Source: Actinomycetota bacterium
Lineage (GTDB): Bacteria; Actinomycetota; Geothermincolia; Geothermincolales; RBG-13-55-18
Length of the DNA stretch: 62,942 nucleotides
Reading direction: 5' to 3'
Assembly (NCBI GenBank): GCA_013178005.1
Contig: JABLXL010000050.1
Coordinates: 1 to 62,942, forward strand
Shown: positions 52,904 through 61,782 of the stretch, piece by piece
Position numbering within the stretch: position 1 is the stretch's first letter
How the letters are laid out: every line of letters begins with the position of its first letter
Made by a program: the position numbers and the translations under genes
Notes under the pieces: model-generated
Databases searched by the model: none
Told to the model about the DNA's origin: nothing
The model's input: only the letters and a program-made list of their open reading frames with translations

Positions 52904-55540
52904 TTGGGCGACTACGATGCGGTGATCATAGGCGCGGGCCTGGGGGGGCTTTCCGCGGCGGCCAACCTGGCGGCCGCCGGAAGGAAAGTGCTGGTGCTGG
53001 AGCGGCACTGCGTCCCGGGAGGCTATGCCTCCACCTTCCGGCGGGGGCGCTTCGAATTCGAGATCTCGCTGCACGAGCTCTCGGGGCTGGGGCATCACGA
53101 CCGCCGGGGACCTCTCTGGTATTCCCTGGAAAAGATCGGGGTGGCGCAGAAGGTGGAGTTCCTTGACATCCCCGACTTCTACCGCAGCGCGTACCCGGAC
53201 CTGGATCTGGTGATGCCGGCCGAGCGCGAGGGATACGACGAGGTGCTGTGCGAGAACTTCCCCGCCGAGGCCGAGGGGATAAAGAGGTTCAACGCCCTCA
53301 TGTTCACCATCCTGGACGAGGTCTCGCGTTTCACGCCGGAGGCCATGGCGGAGAACCCCGCCGCCTTCACCAACCTCATGACCTATGCCGGCGCCAACCT
53401 CGCCGACGTGCTCAACGCCGAGGTGAAGGACGAGAGGGCCCGCGCGGTGATCGCCCAGCTCTGGGGGTATTACGGCCTGCCGCCCTCCCGGCTCTCCTTC
53501 CTGCTTTTCGCCATCGCCAACGCCACCTACCTGAAATACGGTCCCGTGCACGTCAAGGGAAGGAGCCAGGCGCTCACCCAGGCCTTCGTGGAAGCCGTGG
53601 AGGAGCGCGGAGGCAGGGTGTGGCTCAACAACGGGGCGGCCCGCGTGCTCACCGCGGGAGGGAGGGTCACGGGGGTGGTGGCCGACGACGGAACCGAGAT
53701 ATCGACCTCCTACGTGATCAGCAACGCCAACCCCATCTCCACCTGCCTGGACCTGGTGGGGCGCGAGAACATCCCCTCCTGGTACCTCAAGCGCCTGGGT
53801 TGGGGTAAGATAGGCACCTCGCTTTTCACCGTGTTCCTGGGGCTGGACTGTCCGGTGCGCCGGCTGGGGCTGGAGAACCACGAGATCATGTTCAACCTGG
53901 ACTACGACTTCGAGTCCCATTACGAGGCGGCGCGGCGGACCGCCGTCTATGAGCCCAAGGGGCTCGCCGTGGCCCCCTACAACATCGTGGACCCCGACTT
54001 CTCTCCCCCGGGCACCGGCGTGGTCGCGCTCACCGCCGTGAGCTACGGAGACAGGTGGCTCGAGCTCCCCCCCGAGCGGTACGTGGAGGCCAAGAACGCC
54101 CTGGCGTCCCGCCTCATCGATCTGGCCGACCGCGTGGCCCCTGGGATCAGGGACCATATCGAGGTGGTCGAGGTGGCCACCCCCCTCACGCACATGCGCT
54201 ACACCGGAAACGTGGAGGGGGCGGTATACGGGTACGAGAACTCGCCCGCCGAGGGCACGGTCCTGCGCCTTCCCAACCGCGGCCCCCTGGAGGGACTTTA
54301 CTTCGCGGGGGCCTGGGTGCGCGTGGGCGGCGGGTTTCAGCCCTGTATCGATTCCGAGCGCACCGCGGCGGAGAACGTCCTCGAGGACATGGAGAAGGGG
54401 GGGATGGGAGCATCGGCCATCGAAGGGCTGAAGGGGTTCTGCGAGAGCCAGGCGGCCGAGGCGCCGGAGATAGCCTTGGAGCCTGGCGCGGTCGAACGCC
54501 AGACGGCCGGCATGCATCCCCGCCGCCTGGAGTTGCGCGTGGCGGAGGTTATAGAGGAGACCCCGAGCGCGAAAACCCTCCGGCTGGTTCCCGTGGCCGG
54601 CGGGCTGCCGCTTTTCCGGGCCGGCCAGTACATCAACCTTTTCGTGGAGGTGGACGGGGTCAGGACCTCCCGCCCCTACAGCATCTCCTCCGCGCCCGGG
54701 AAGCCCTACTACGACGTCACGGTGCGGCGCAAGAAAGGCGGCTTCGTCTCTCCCTTCCTGCTGGACCGGGTGAAGGTGGGGGACCTGCTGGAGTCAACCG
54801 GGCCCGCTGGTTATTTCTACCATGAGCCGCTCACCGACGGCGAGGAGCTGGTGTTCCTGGCGGGGGGTAGCGGCATCACCCCCTTCATGTCCATGATCCG
54901 CGAGGCGGCGGAAAGATCGCTGCCCCTCCGCGTCCACCTCCTCTACGGGTCCCGTGACCCGGAAGACATCATCTTCCGCAAGGAGCTTGCCCTGCTGGGG
55001 GCGGAGCATGACAATATCGACGTCGATTTCATCATCTCCGAGCCGGACGCCGACTGGGGCGGGCTGTGCGGCTTCATCGACGCCGAGATGATCTCCAGCG
55101 TTCTGGGCGAGGTGGGGGGAAAGACCTTTTATATCTGCGGACCGGCGGAGATGTACCCCTTCTGCGAGGCGGCGCTGGAGGCCTTGGGCGTTCCTCCGCT
55201 GCGCGTGAAAAGGGAGGCCTACGGGCCACCCGACGACGTGAGCGCTGAGGAAGGATGGCCCGGACTCGACCCGGCCACGGAATTCGAGGTGGTGGAGGAG
55301 AGGAGCGGGACCGCGTTCCCGGCCAGGGCGGGCGAGCCCCTTATCAACGCCATGGAAAGGGCGGGATTCAAGGTGGAGGCGGTGTGCCGCTCCGGCGAGT
55401 GCACCTACTGCCGCACCAGGCTTCTGGCGGGGGAGGTTTACGCGCCTCCGCGCGTGGGCCGGCGCTGGGCGGACGAACGCTTCGGCTACATCCACCCCTG
55501 CATGAGCTACCCCCTCACCGACCTGCGCATCCGAATTTAA
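52904..55540 (+). CDS. Three-domain fusion: CrtI/phytoene-dehydrogenase-like + ferredoxin reductase + 2Fe-2S ferredoxin
   Basis: 878 residues starting at TTG 52904, GGGAGGGTGAG upstream. Residues 1-500 are a CrtI/retinol-saturase-like flavoprotein: YDAVIIGAGLGGLSAAANLA, VPGGYASTFRRG, and the C-terminal FAD motif LEGLYFAGAWVRVGGGF. From about 540 there is an FNR domain (FRAGQYINLFVEV, RPYSISSAPGKPYYD, FLAGGSGITPFMSMIRE, YICGPAEMY). From about 785 there is a plant-type ferredoxin with Cys828, Cys833, Cys836 and Cys866. Electrons could flow NAD(P)H - FAD - 2Fe-2S - second FAD within one chain, reducing or saturating a polyene, steroid or similar substrate. The fusion is unusual. No carotenoid genes are nearby. 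Confidence 0.9.
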   Translation: MGDYDAVIIGAGLGGLSAAANLAAAGRKVLVLERHCVPGGYASTFRRGRFEFEISLHELSGLGHHDRRGPLWYSLEKIGVAQKVEFLDIPDFYRSAYPDLDLVMPAEREGYDEVLCENFPAEAEGIKRFNALMFTILDEVSRFTPEAMAENPAAFTNLMTYAGANLADVLNAEVKDERARAVIAQLWGYYGLPPSRLSFLLFAIANATYLKYGPVHVKGRSQALTQAFVEAVEERGGRVWLNNGAARVLTAGGRVTGVVADDGTEISTSYVISNANPISTCLDLVGRENIPSWYLKRLGWGKIGTSLFTVFLGLDCPVRRLGLENHEIMFNLDYDFESHYEAARRTAVYEPKGLAVAPYNIVDPDFSPPGTGVVALTAVSYGDRWLELPPERYVEAKNALASRLIDLADRVAPGIRDHIEVVEVATPLTHMRYTGNVEGAVYGYENSPAEGTVLRLPNRGPLEGLYFAGAWVRVGGGFQPCIDSERTAAENVLEDMEKGGMGASAIEGLKGFCESQAAEAPEIALEPGAVERQTAGMHPRRLELRVAEVIEETPSAKTLRLVPVAGGLPLFRAGQYINLFVEVDGVRTSRPYSISSAPGKPYYDVTVRRKKGGFVSPFLLDRVKVGDLLESTGPAGYFYHEPLTDGEELVFLAGGSGITPFMSMIREAAERSLPLRVHLLYGSRDPEDIIFRKELALLGAEHDNIDVDFIISEPDADWGGLCGFIDAEMISSVLGEVGGKTFYICGPAEMYPFCEAALEALGVPPLRVKREAYGPPDDVSAEEGWPGLDPATEFEVVEERSGTAFPARAGEPLINAMERAGFKVEAVCRSGECTYCRTRLLAGEVYAPPRVGRRWADERFGYIHPCMSYPLTDLRIRI

Positions 55541-55556
55541 TGTATGGGGTCTGTAT

Positions 55557-55705
55557 GGGGTCGTATCTTGAATTGTTCCTCGCTTTGCTTACCGAAAGCG
55601 CAAGCCGCGCTGCCACTTCAGCCCGCGCCGCGAATAACGGGGTCGTATCTTGATTTTTTCCTCGCTCCGCTTACCGAAGGCGCAAGCCGCGCTGCCACTT
55701 CAGCC
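55557..55705. repeat. Two 82-bp tandem repeats carrying the GGGGTCGTATCTT motif
   Basis: Copies at 55557-55623 and 55639-55705 start GGGGTCGTATCTTGA and share CGCAAGCCGCGCTGCCACTT. The first 13 bases and the following T-run match the ends of the REP-like units at 32594. The rest of 55706-55990 shows no gene. Confidence 0.85.
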
Positions 55706-55990
55706 TGCACCGCCGGGTGAAGGTCTCGCTCGGCGCGCACGAAGCCTTGAAGGGGACAAGAAACCGCGATAAACGCGCCCTCTCTGCGGCCGACCTGGTT
55801 GTTCCCAAGCAGGAAGCGGAAAACATAGCCCCCCTCTTTTCATTCAGCATGCAGCCACCGCCGATAACGCCTCCCGGGAAGCTGGGTTTGATGTAAGAGG
55901 CACTTGGTCAGGGAACAGCGCTCCTGCCGGAGGGATATGCGCATAGCTTCAGGATCGGCTGCCGGGCGAGAGGGGGCGTACCAATAACTA

Positions 55991-56035
55991 GAACATACGA
56001 GCGTATTTGTTCAGAGAAGAAGGATAGTCTATAAT
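55991..56035 (+). promoter_or_regulatory. Promoter with overlapping palindrome, upstream of the dehydrogenase operon
   Basis: TTGTTC (56007-56012), 17 bp, TATAAT (56030-56035). The palindrome ATACGAGCGTAT (55995-56006), within GAAC...GTTC, abuts the -35 box. A leader of about 250 nt follows before the ATG at 56292. No known riboswitch was recognised in it. Confidence 0.7.
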
Positions 56036-56291
56036 TCCATTGTCTCGGAGTGTTGGAAAATGGGGAACCATCGGATCTGCCCAAGGCGTTCTGGCGTGCT
56101 GGGCTTTGTGATAACCGAGGGAATATGGGCAAAAGCACTTGCTTTTCTTCCGAGCTGAAAAGCGTTTGAGCAAACCAGGTAGCGGGCGTTTTGAAAATCT
56201 ATCGTAAACGAGGGACCTCGAATCGTACGGAAAAGGAAGCACTGAAAAGGCTTCGGCGATAAGCGCGTTCAACAGAGTAAAAGGAGGGGGA

Positions 56292-57767
56292 ATGGTTGCT
56301 ACCACCTTGAGCGAGCGGGGCAGGAAGCTACTCCGCGACTTCCCGGCGCTGGGGGCGCTTCACCAGCACGACCGCAGGGGGATAGAGGGTCTCATCGACC
56401 TGGTGGAAAGGGCGGCGGAGTACAACCGCACGGTGGCCCTTCCCCGCGCCCTGGAGCTGGACGAGCGCATGGAGCGCGAGCCGGACTACTTCGATTGGGA
56501 GATGATGCGGGAAGCGTGCAAGTACCGCTTCTTCTCCCTCGCCATACCCGAGGTCATAGGCGGCCTGGCCAGCAAGTACATGGTGACCGGCATGGCCCTG
56601 GTGGTGGAGGAGCTGTGCTCGGCCTGCGGGGGCATCGGGCTGGCCATCGCGGCCCATAGCCTGGGGGTGGCGCCGGTCATCGCCTCCGGGGCCATGGCCC
56701 ACTGGGATACGGTGCTGCACGAGATCGTGGAGGAGGAGAAGAAGGGCAACCCGGTGCTCATGGCCTACGCCATCACCGAGCCGTCGGCGGGGACGGACGT
56801 CGAGGAGCCGGAGTTCCTGGAGGTGGCGAAGATCGGGCTGGAGGCGAAGAAGGTCAAGGGCGGTTACCGCGTCAACGGCCGCAAGTGCTTCATCTCCGGG
56901 GGCAGCGAGGCCAAGTACATCACCATGACCGCCGCCACCGACCGTTCGCGGCCCCTGGAAACCTGGACCACCTTCCTGGTGGAAAGGGATATGGAAGGTT
57001 TTTCCACGCCGCGGGTGGAGCTCAAGATGGGGCAGCGCGCCTGCCACGCCGCCGAGCTCCTCTTCGAGGACGTCTTCATCCCCGACTCGCACGTCCTGGG
57101 ATACGAGGGCGACGGCATCGAGAACGGCATCCTCATCATCATGGCTGCCTCGAGGGGGCCGGTGGGCGCCATCGCCACCGGCATCGCCAGGGGGGCCTTC
57201 GAGCACTTCCTGGCCTGGACGAGGGAGTCCGCCAACGGGAAAAGGCCCATCGACGAGGATCGCATACGCATGGCGCTGGCGGACATGTATGCCGCCCTGG
57301 AGGAGAACCGCGGCCTCTACCTGGGACACAGCCTGGGTGGCGACGCCCTCTTCCGCAACGCCTTCACCCACCCTATATTCCTCTCCGCCTTCATGATCCC
57401 GCGCCGCGTCAGGGCTTCGAAGCCGTACGCTTCCCTGCTCAACTCCTACTACGGCAAGGGCCTGGTGAACATCCTCTTCCGCTACTTCATCAAGGACGAC
57501 GACGCCACGGACATGCTGGCCAAGGCCTCCCTGGCCAAGTTCGCGTGCGCTGACAACGCCATGGCCCTGGTCGCCAGGGCGCTGGAGCTCATGGGCGCCA
57601 CGCCTTCTCCCGAGAGGCGGTGGGTGGAGAAGGCATACCGGGACGTTAAGCTAACCCAGATCTACGAGGGAACGAACCAGCTCAACCGGCTGGCGCTCTT
57701 CAACGCCGAGATTGCGGGCACCCTGAAGATCGAGATACCGGGTCCCTTCAAGAAGGGGGTGAGGTAG
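56292..57767 (+). CDS. Acyl-CoA dehydrogenase family protein (long form)
   Basis: 491 residues from ATG 56292, AAAAGGAGGGGG upstream. N-terminal helical extension (about 1-70), then FFSLAIPEVIGGLASKYMVT, MAYAITEPSAGTDVEEPEFL (FAD/substrate loop), GRKCFISGGSEAKYITM, ILIIMAASRGPVGAIATGIA, and AYRDVKLTQIYEGTNQLNRL with the Glu expected near the end. Gene order with a second dehydrogenase and a thiolase indicates fatty- or ring-acid beta-oxidation. The next gene starts directly at its stop (TAGATG). Confidence 0.92.
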   Translation: MVATTLSERGRKLLRDFPALGALHQHDRRGIEGLIDLVERAAEYNRTVALPRALELDERMEREPDYFDWEMMREACKYRFFSLAIPEVIGGLASKYMVTGMALVVEELCSACGGIGLAIAAHSLGVAPVIASGAMAHWDTVLHEIVEEEKKGNPVLMAYAITEPSAGTDVEEPEFLEVAKIGLEAKKVKGGYRVNGRKCFISGGSEAKYITMTAATDRSRPLETWTTFLVERDMEGFSTPRVELKMGQRACHAAELLFEDVFIPDSHVLGYEGDGIENGILIIMAASRGPVGAIATGIARGAFEHFLAWTRESANGKRPIDEDRIRMALADMYAALEENRGLYLGHSLGGDALFRNAFTHPIFLSAFMIPRRVRASKPYASLLNSYYGKGLVNILFRYFIKDDDATDMLAKASLAKFACADNAMALVARALELMGATPSPERRWVEKAYRDVKLTQIYEGTNQLNRLALFNAEIAGTLKIEIPGPFKKGVR

Positions 57768-58823
57768 ATGGCGCGGCTTCCCGAGTTCCGCGAGGAGCAG
57801 GAGTACAGGATACTGAGGGAGAGCGCGGCCTCCTACGCCGCCAACGAGCTGGCTCCCCAGGCGGAGGAACTGGACCTGGAGCCGGCCGCGTGGAGGGTCA
57901 AGAAGGCCATATCCAAGGCGGGAGAGCTGGGGATGCTCTCCGCCCTGGTCCCCGAGGAAAAGGGCGGGGGCGGGCTGGACGATTACGCCTTCTGCGTGGC
58001 GCTGGAGGAGATAGCGGTGGAGGAAGCCGGCATAGCCGTGGCCCTCCTCGCACACAACGCGGCGCTCCTACCCTCGGCCTTGGGCGAGTTCGAGGGCTTG
58101 ATAACGGGCGTGGGCGCGGAGTCCTACCCCGCCTGTTTGGCCTTTCCGGGGGAGATATCCCTGCGCGACGGAAAGGTGAGCGGAAAGGTGCCCTTCGCCT
58201 TCAACGCCGTGGACTGCCCGTTCATCACCCTCATCCCGACGGATGAGGCGGGGACGCGGGCGGCGACGGTGAGCGCCGACGCGACGGGGGTGAGCGCGGA
58301 GCCGGAGGCCTATCCGCTGGGCCTGCGGGCGGCGTGCCCCGGATCGTTGCGTCTCGAGGGAGCGGAGCCCTCGAACCTGATCTCCGGCGGGAACATGCTG
58401 GAGGCGGTGGAGCGCGCCCTCTACCTGGGGCTCGCGGCGGTGTCGGTGGGGATAATCCGCAATTCCCTTCGCAAGGCCTACGCCTACGCCAGGGAGAGGT
58501 ACCAGGCGGGGAAGATGATCATCGAGCACCAGCAGATGCGCCTCTTCCTGGCGGAGATGCTCGCGGGGGTGGAGGAGGGAAGGTCCCTGGTCAGGGAGGC
58601 CTCCTCGAGCCCGGAGCTCGCGCCCTCCATGATCGCCTGGTTGCGCAACACGGCCAGGGCTTGCCAGGCGGCGACGGACGGGGTGCAGATACACGGCGGC
58701 TACGGTTACATGCGCGATTACGGCATGGAGCGCCTGATGCGGGATGCCAAGTACTGCCAGATGTATCCATCCACCAGCCAGGAGGCGCTGCTGCGCCTGC
58801 TGGACATGTCCGAGACCGGGTGA
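57768..58823 (+). CDS. Acyl-CoA dehydrogenase family protein (short form)
   Basis: 351 residues, adjoining the previous gene. REEQEYRILRESAASYAANE, LGMLSALVPEEKGGGGLDDYA, and the C-terminal RYQAGKMIIEHQQMRLFLAEM and IHGGYGYMRDYGMERLMRDA are present, but the central FAD loop (TEPxxGSD) is not recognisable. It may be the structural partner of the 491-residue protein in a heteromer. The final stretch of the gene is repeated just after its stop. Confidence 0.88.
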   Translation: MARLPEFREEQEYRILRESAASYAANELAPQAEELDLEPAAWRVKKAISKAGELGMLSALVPEEKGGGGLDDYAFCVALEEIAVEEAGIAVALLAHNAALLPSALGEFEGLITGVGAESYPACLAFPGEISLRDGKVSGKVPFAFNAVDCPFITLIPTDEAGTRAATVSADATGVSAEPEAYPLGLRAACPGSLRLEGAEPSNLISGGNMLEAVERALYLGLAAVSVGIIRNSLRKAYAYARERYQAGKMIIEHQQMRLFLAEMLAGVEEGRSLVREASSSPELAPSMIAWLRNTARACQAATDGVQIHGGYGYMRDYGMERLMRDAKYCQMYPSTSQEALLRLLDMSETG

Positions 58824-58957
58824 AGTGGCGTGGGCACGGATACATGCGCGATTACGGCATGGAGCGCCTGATGCGGGATGCCAAGTACTGCCAGATGTAT
58901 CCATCCACCAGCCAGGAGGCGCTGCTGCGCCTGCTGGACATGTCCGAGATGGGCTGA
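58707..58957 (+). repeat. Tandem duplication (117 bp, period 134) of the dehydrogenase gene 3' end
   Basis: 58707-58823 recurs at 58841-58957, identical except in the last two codons before the stop (ACCGGG versus ATGGGC). Confidence 0.95.
58820..58957 (+). CDS. 45-aa ORF consisting of the duplicated dehydrogenase tail
   Basis: GTG 58820 overlaps the parent stop as GTGA. After MKWRGHG the frame reads YMRDYGMERLMRDAKYCQMY and on to a TGA at 58955-58957, the same reading as in the dehydrogenase. Stop/start coupling could allow its translation. Function, if any, is unknown. Confidence 0.4.
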   Translation: MKWRGHGYMRDYGMERLMRDAKYCQMYPSTSQEALLRLLDMSEMG

Positions 58958-59081
58958 GGCCTTGCGTTTCCAGGCTGCCGCCTGAGGAGCGGAAGACCGT
59001 GGAGGCGGGCGGCTTTTCGCCGTGCTTGGGGGACCGTCCCCTCGGCCCTTACGAAAGCCGGGCTTGAAGAGGGTGGGGACT

Positions 59082-59114
59082 TTGGATACCATGGTATGAT
59101 ACCAGAGTATCCAA
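59082..59114 (+). promoter_or_regulatory. Nested palindromic operator upstream of thiolase
   Basis: Outer arms TTGGATAC (59082-59089) and GTATCCAA (59107-59114) are perfect complements. Inside lies the 12-bp palindrome ATACCATGGTAT and a further ATACC. It sits just upstream of the Shine-Dalgarno of the thiolase gene, AAGGAGG (59121-59127). It is probably a repressor site (TetR-like) near the transcription start; a regulator is not adjacent. Confidence 0.7.
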
Positions 59115-59132
59115 CCTACTAAGGAGGCGGGC

Positions 59133-60398
59133 ATGGACGACGTTTACATCATCGGCGTGGGTATGTTCCGTTTCGGGAAATATCCCGAAAAGAGCGTCAA
59201 GCAGATGACGCAGGAGGTGCTGGAGAGCCTGCTCGCGGACTGCCCGGCGGAGAAGAAGGATATCGAGGCGGCCTGGTTCTCCAACTCCTTCTGGGGTATC
59301 GTGACGGGACAGCACAGCATCCGCGGACAGGTGGCTCTCACTCCCCTGGGGATCCAGGGCATACCGGTTATGAACGTGGAGAACGCCTGCGCCGGCGCCA
59401 CCAGCGCCCTCAACGGCGCATACCTCGGCATAAAGGCAGGGGCTTACGACGTGGCGTTGGCCATCGGGGTGGAGAAGATGTACAACCCCGAGAACAAGCA
59501 GGCCATGTTCGAGATGTTCATGTCCAACACCGACGTGGAATTCATCCGCGGCATCCTGGAGGCCTTCAAGGCCGACGAGCAGAGGAAGGCCGCCGAGGCG
59601 GCCGCAAAAGGCGAGGGTGCCGCCAAGAGCGGGGGCGAAGGCGGGAGGTCGCCTTTCATGGATATCTACGCCATGGCCGCGCGCATGCACATGGAGAAAT
59701 ACGGCACCACGCAGCGGCAACTGGCGGTGATCGCCGCCAAGAACCACTACCACGCCTCCCTCAATCCCCTGGCGCAGTACCAGGTGGACATGTCGGTGGA
59801 GGAGGTGCTCAACGACCGGCCCGTGGCATTCCCCCTCACCCGCGCCATGTGCGCGCCCATGGGAGACGGCGCCACCGCCGCCCTGCTCTGCTCGAAAAAG
59901 GCCCTCAAGCGCTTCCCCGGCGCGCGGCCGGTGAAAATACTCGCTTCCGTCCTCACTTCTGGAAGCATCCCGGAAGGGGGAGCGATGGACCTCATCGGGA
60001 CGCGATTGAGCAAGCAGGCATACGAGATCGCCGGGGTGGGGCCGGAGGATATAGACGTGGCCGAGGTGCACGACGCCACCGCCTTCGGGGAGCTGCTGCA
60101 GACGGAGGAACTGGGATTCTGCGGTGAGGGTGAGGGAGGCCCGTTCGCCGAGTCGGGGGCCACAAAGCTGGGCGGCAAACTGCCGGTGAACACCTCCGGA
60201 GGACTCGAGTGCCGCGGCCACCCCATCGGAGCCTCGGGGATAGCCCAGATCGTGGAGCTGGTGACCCAGCTCCGAGGGGAGGCCGGAAAGCGCCAGGTGG
60301 AGGGGGCCAGGCTGGCGCTGGCGGAGAACGGCGGCGGCTTCATCGGCACCGGCGAGGCCGCCATGTGCATCCACATCCTCGAACGCGTCGATAAATGA
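59133..60398 (+). CDS. Thiolase (SCP-x / acetyl-CoA acyltransferase-like)
   Basis: 421 residues from ATG 59133, AAGGAGG upstream. Catalytic Cys in VMNVENACAGATSALNGAY, then DVAEVHDATAFGELLQTEEL, GGLECRGHPIGASGIAQIV (His) and ALAENGGGFIGTG. This pattern belongs to the SCP-x-like thiolases, which split 3-ketoacyl-CoA in breakdown of long or branched chains and steroid side chains. An insertion of about 40 residues (AFKADEQRKAAEAAAKGEG) is unusual. Monocistronic, with its own operator. Confidence 0.93.
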   Translation: MDDVYIIGVGMFRFGKYPEKSVKQMTQEVLESLLADCPAEKKDIEAAWFSNSFWGIVTGQHSIRGQVALTPLGIQGIPVMNVENACAGATSALNGAYLGIKAGAYDVALAIGVEKMYNPENKQAMFEMFMSNTDVEFIRGILEAFKADEQRKAAEAAAKGEGAAKSGGEGGRSPFMDIYAMAARMHMEKYGTTQRQLAVIAAKNHYHASLNPLAQYQVDMSVEEVLNDRPVAFPLTRAMCAPMGDGATAALLCSKKALKRFPGARPVKILASVLTSGSIPEGGAMDLIGTRLSKQAYEIAGVGPEDIDVAEVHDATAFGELLQTEELGFCGEGEGGPFAESGATKLGGKLPVNTSGGLECRGHPIGASGIAQIVELVTQLRGEAGKRQVEGARLALAENGGGFIGTGEAAMCIHILERVDK

Positions 60399-60413
60399 CA
60401 TAGCGGAATATCG

Positions 60414-60520
60414 CATCGCGAAAGCGATGACGACGTCGGGAGGTTGGCGGCAAGGTGCCAGCCGCCTGAAAGGAGACGGAGCGAGCCGGAGGCGAGCGCA
60501 GCGAGGTCCCGGCCTGGCAC
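60414..60520. repeat. Dispersed palindromic repeat, copy 1
   Basis: CATCGCGAAAGCGATG (60414-60429) is itself a palindrome. GGTGCCAG (60454-60461) and CCTGGCAC (60513-60520) are nearly complementary arms. The same arrangement is found at 62816-62898. Confidence 0.8.
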
Positions 60521-60602
60521 GCGTTCATCCGGGAAAACCAGGTCCTGAAGGCATGCCGTTTTCAGGACGGGGCGATGCGAGAGCGGACACAGGGGGCAGA
60601 AA

Positions 60603-61562
60603 ATGGGATTGATGGATATTCTGAACCTGCTCAGCAAGCCGCTATTCAAGATAATCGTCAAGAACCGCTGGGGCTATACGGAGCAGGAATACCGCAAAGC
60701 TATGGAGCTGGGCCTGCTGGAGGCCGTGGACATGGAGGCCATGACCTACTGGCTGGTGGCCGAGCCGGTTTGTTCCAGCCACTGTTCCGGGTGCCACAAC
60801 GAAGGACGCTCTTTGTACTTCAACCCCATGGGCATGCTCATCAGGCACAAGTGCCCGCCAGGCGTCTGTATCCATGGCCTCTCCCAGCTATCGCCGGTGA
60901 TCTACGATTACTACGACCACATGTTACAGGGCAAGGACCCCAACCAGATGATCTTCGACCACGTTTCCTGCACCGACGCGGGCCTGGAGCTCGGGGGGCT
61001 GGGCAACAACCTCTTCCGGGTAAGGCGTGAAAAAATGCCCTTCCTGGAATATCTCCGCTTCATGCTCACCATGGCCCCCTACCTCGTGGTGAAGAACGAA
61101 CGCGCCAGGGGGGATTGCAAGGCGGTGAGGGAGGCCCCCACCTCGGGCGGGCCGGAGCCGGACGAGTTCATGAAGGGGCTGCCCATAGAAGCTGAGGAGC
61201 TCGAGGCTTTTCTCGCCTCGCCCAAGCGCGTGAGGAGGCTGCGGTCCGTCGAGAGGTACAAGGACCACCGCATGGTGATCAGGGTGGTCTCATCCCGTGC
61301 CTGCATCGCAGGGCACAAGGAGGGGGACGAGTTCATCCTCGACTCCATGGGCAGGGTGCTGCCCAAGGAGGACGGAAGCGGAGTCTGCATCATGGCCCTT
61401 GCCAAGATCTGGTGGCGGGTCATGCTCATGATGGAGAGGATGGCGTCGGACGGCGAGTTCGAGAGCAAGCTCTTCGACCTCCCCATGAACTGCTACGGAA
61501 CTGGCCTGCCCCTGGGGGCCTGCGGCGAGATCATGATGAAGGTCGAACTCCGCAAGATATGA
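60603..61562 (+). CDS. Cys-rich protein with TIGR04076-like C-terminal domain
   Basis: 319 residues from ATG 60603. The N-terminal half contains CSSHCSGCHNEG, then HKCPPGVCIHGLSQLSP, a Cys cluster that may bind Fe-S or zinc. The C-terminal half, VVSSRACIAGHKEGDEFILD, then DGSGVCIMALAKIWWRVM, resembles the TIGR04076 family of small proteins with unknown function. The N-terminal half also seems a distant copy of that domain (CPPGVCIHGLSQL), so the protein may be an internal duplication. It is flanked on both sides by copies of a dispersed palindromic repeat. Confidence 0.65.
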   Translation: MGLMDILNLLSKPLFKIIVKNRWGYTEQEYRKAMELGLLEAVDMEAMTYWLVAEPVCSSHCSGCHNEGRSLYFNPMGMLIRHKCPPGVCIHGLSQLSPVIYDYYDHMLQGKDPNQMIFDHVSCTDAGLELGGLGNNLFRVRREKMPFLEYLRFMLTMAPYLVVKNERARGDCKAVREAPTSGGPEPDEFMKGLPIEAEELEAFLASPKRVRRLRSVERYKDHRMVIRVVSSRACIAGHKEGDEFILDSMGRVLPKEDGSGVCIMALAKIWWRVMLMMERMASDGEFESKLFDLPMNCYGTGLPLGACGEIMMKVELRKI

Positions 61563-61782
61563 AAAACGATTCGACGGGATGTGTCGTGGAAGCTGAGGCG
61601 ATGCCCGGAGGGAGACGTGATGGTATGGAGGTGGCGGCCGGAGGTCTCCGGACTGGAAGTCGCCACACTGCCGCCCAACCTAAAACCCCCGGTTTGGGAG
61701 GGATTTGGTGGATCGGGGCGCACGAAAAGCCGGGATCGGTTCAGAAAACAGATCGTCAAGAGCGATATGGAGAGGGGGAGAG

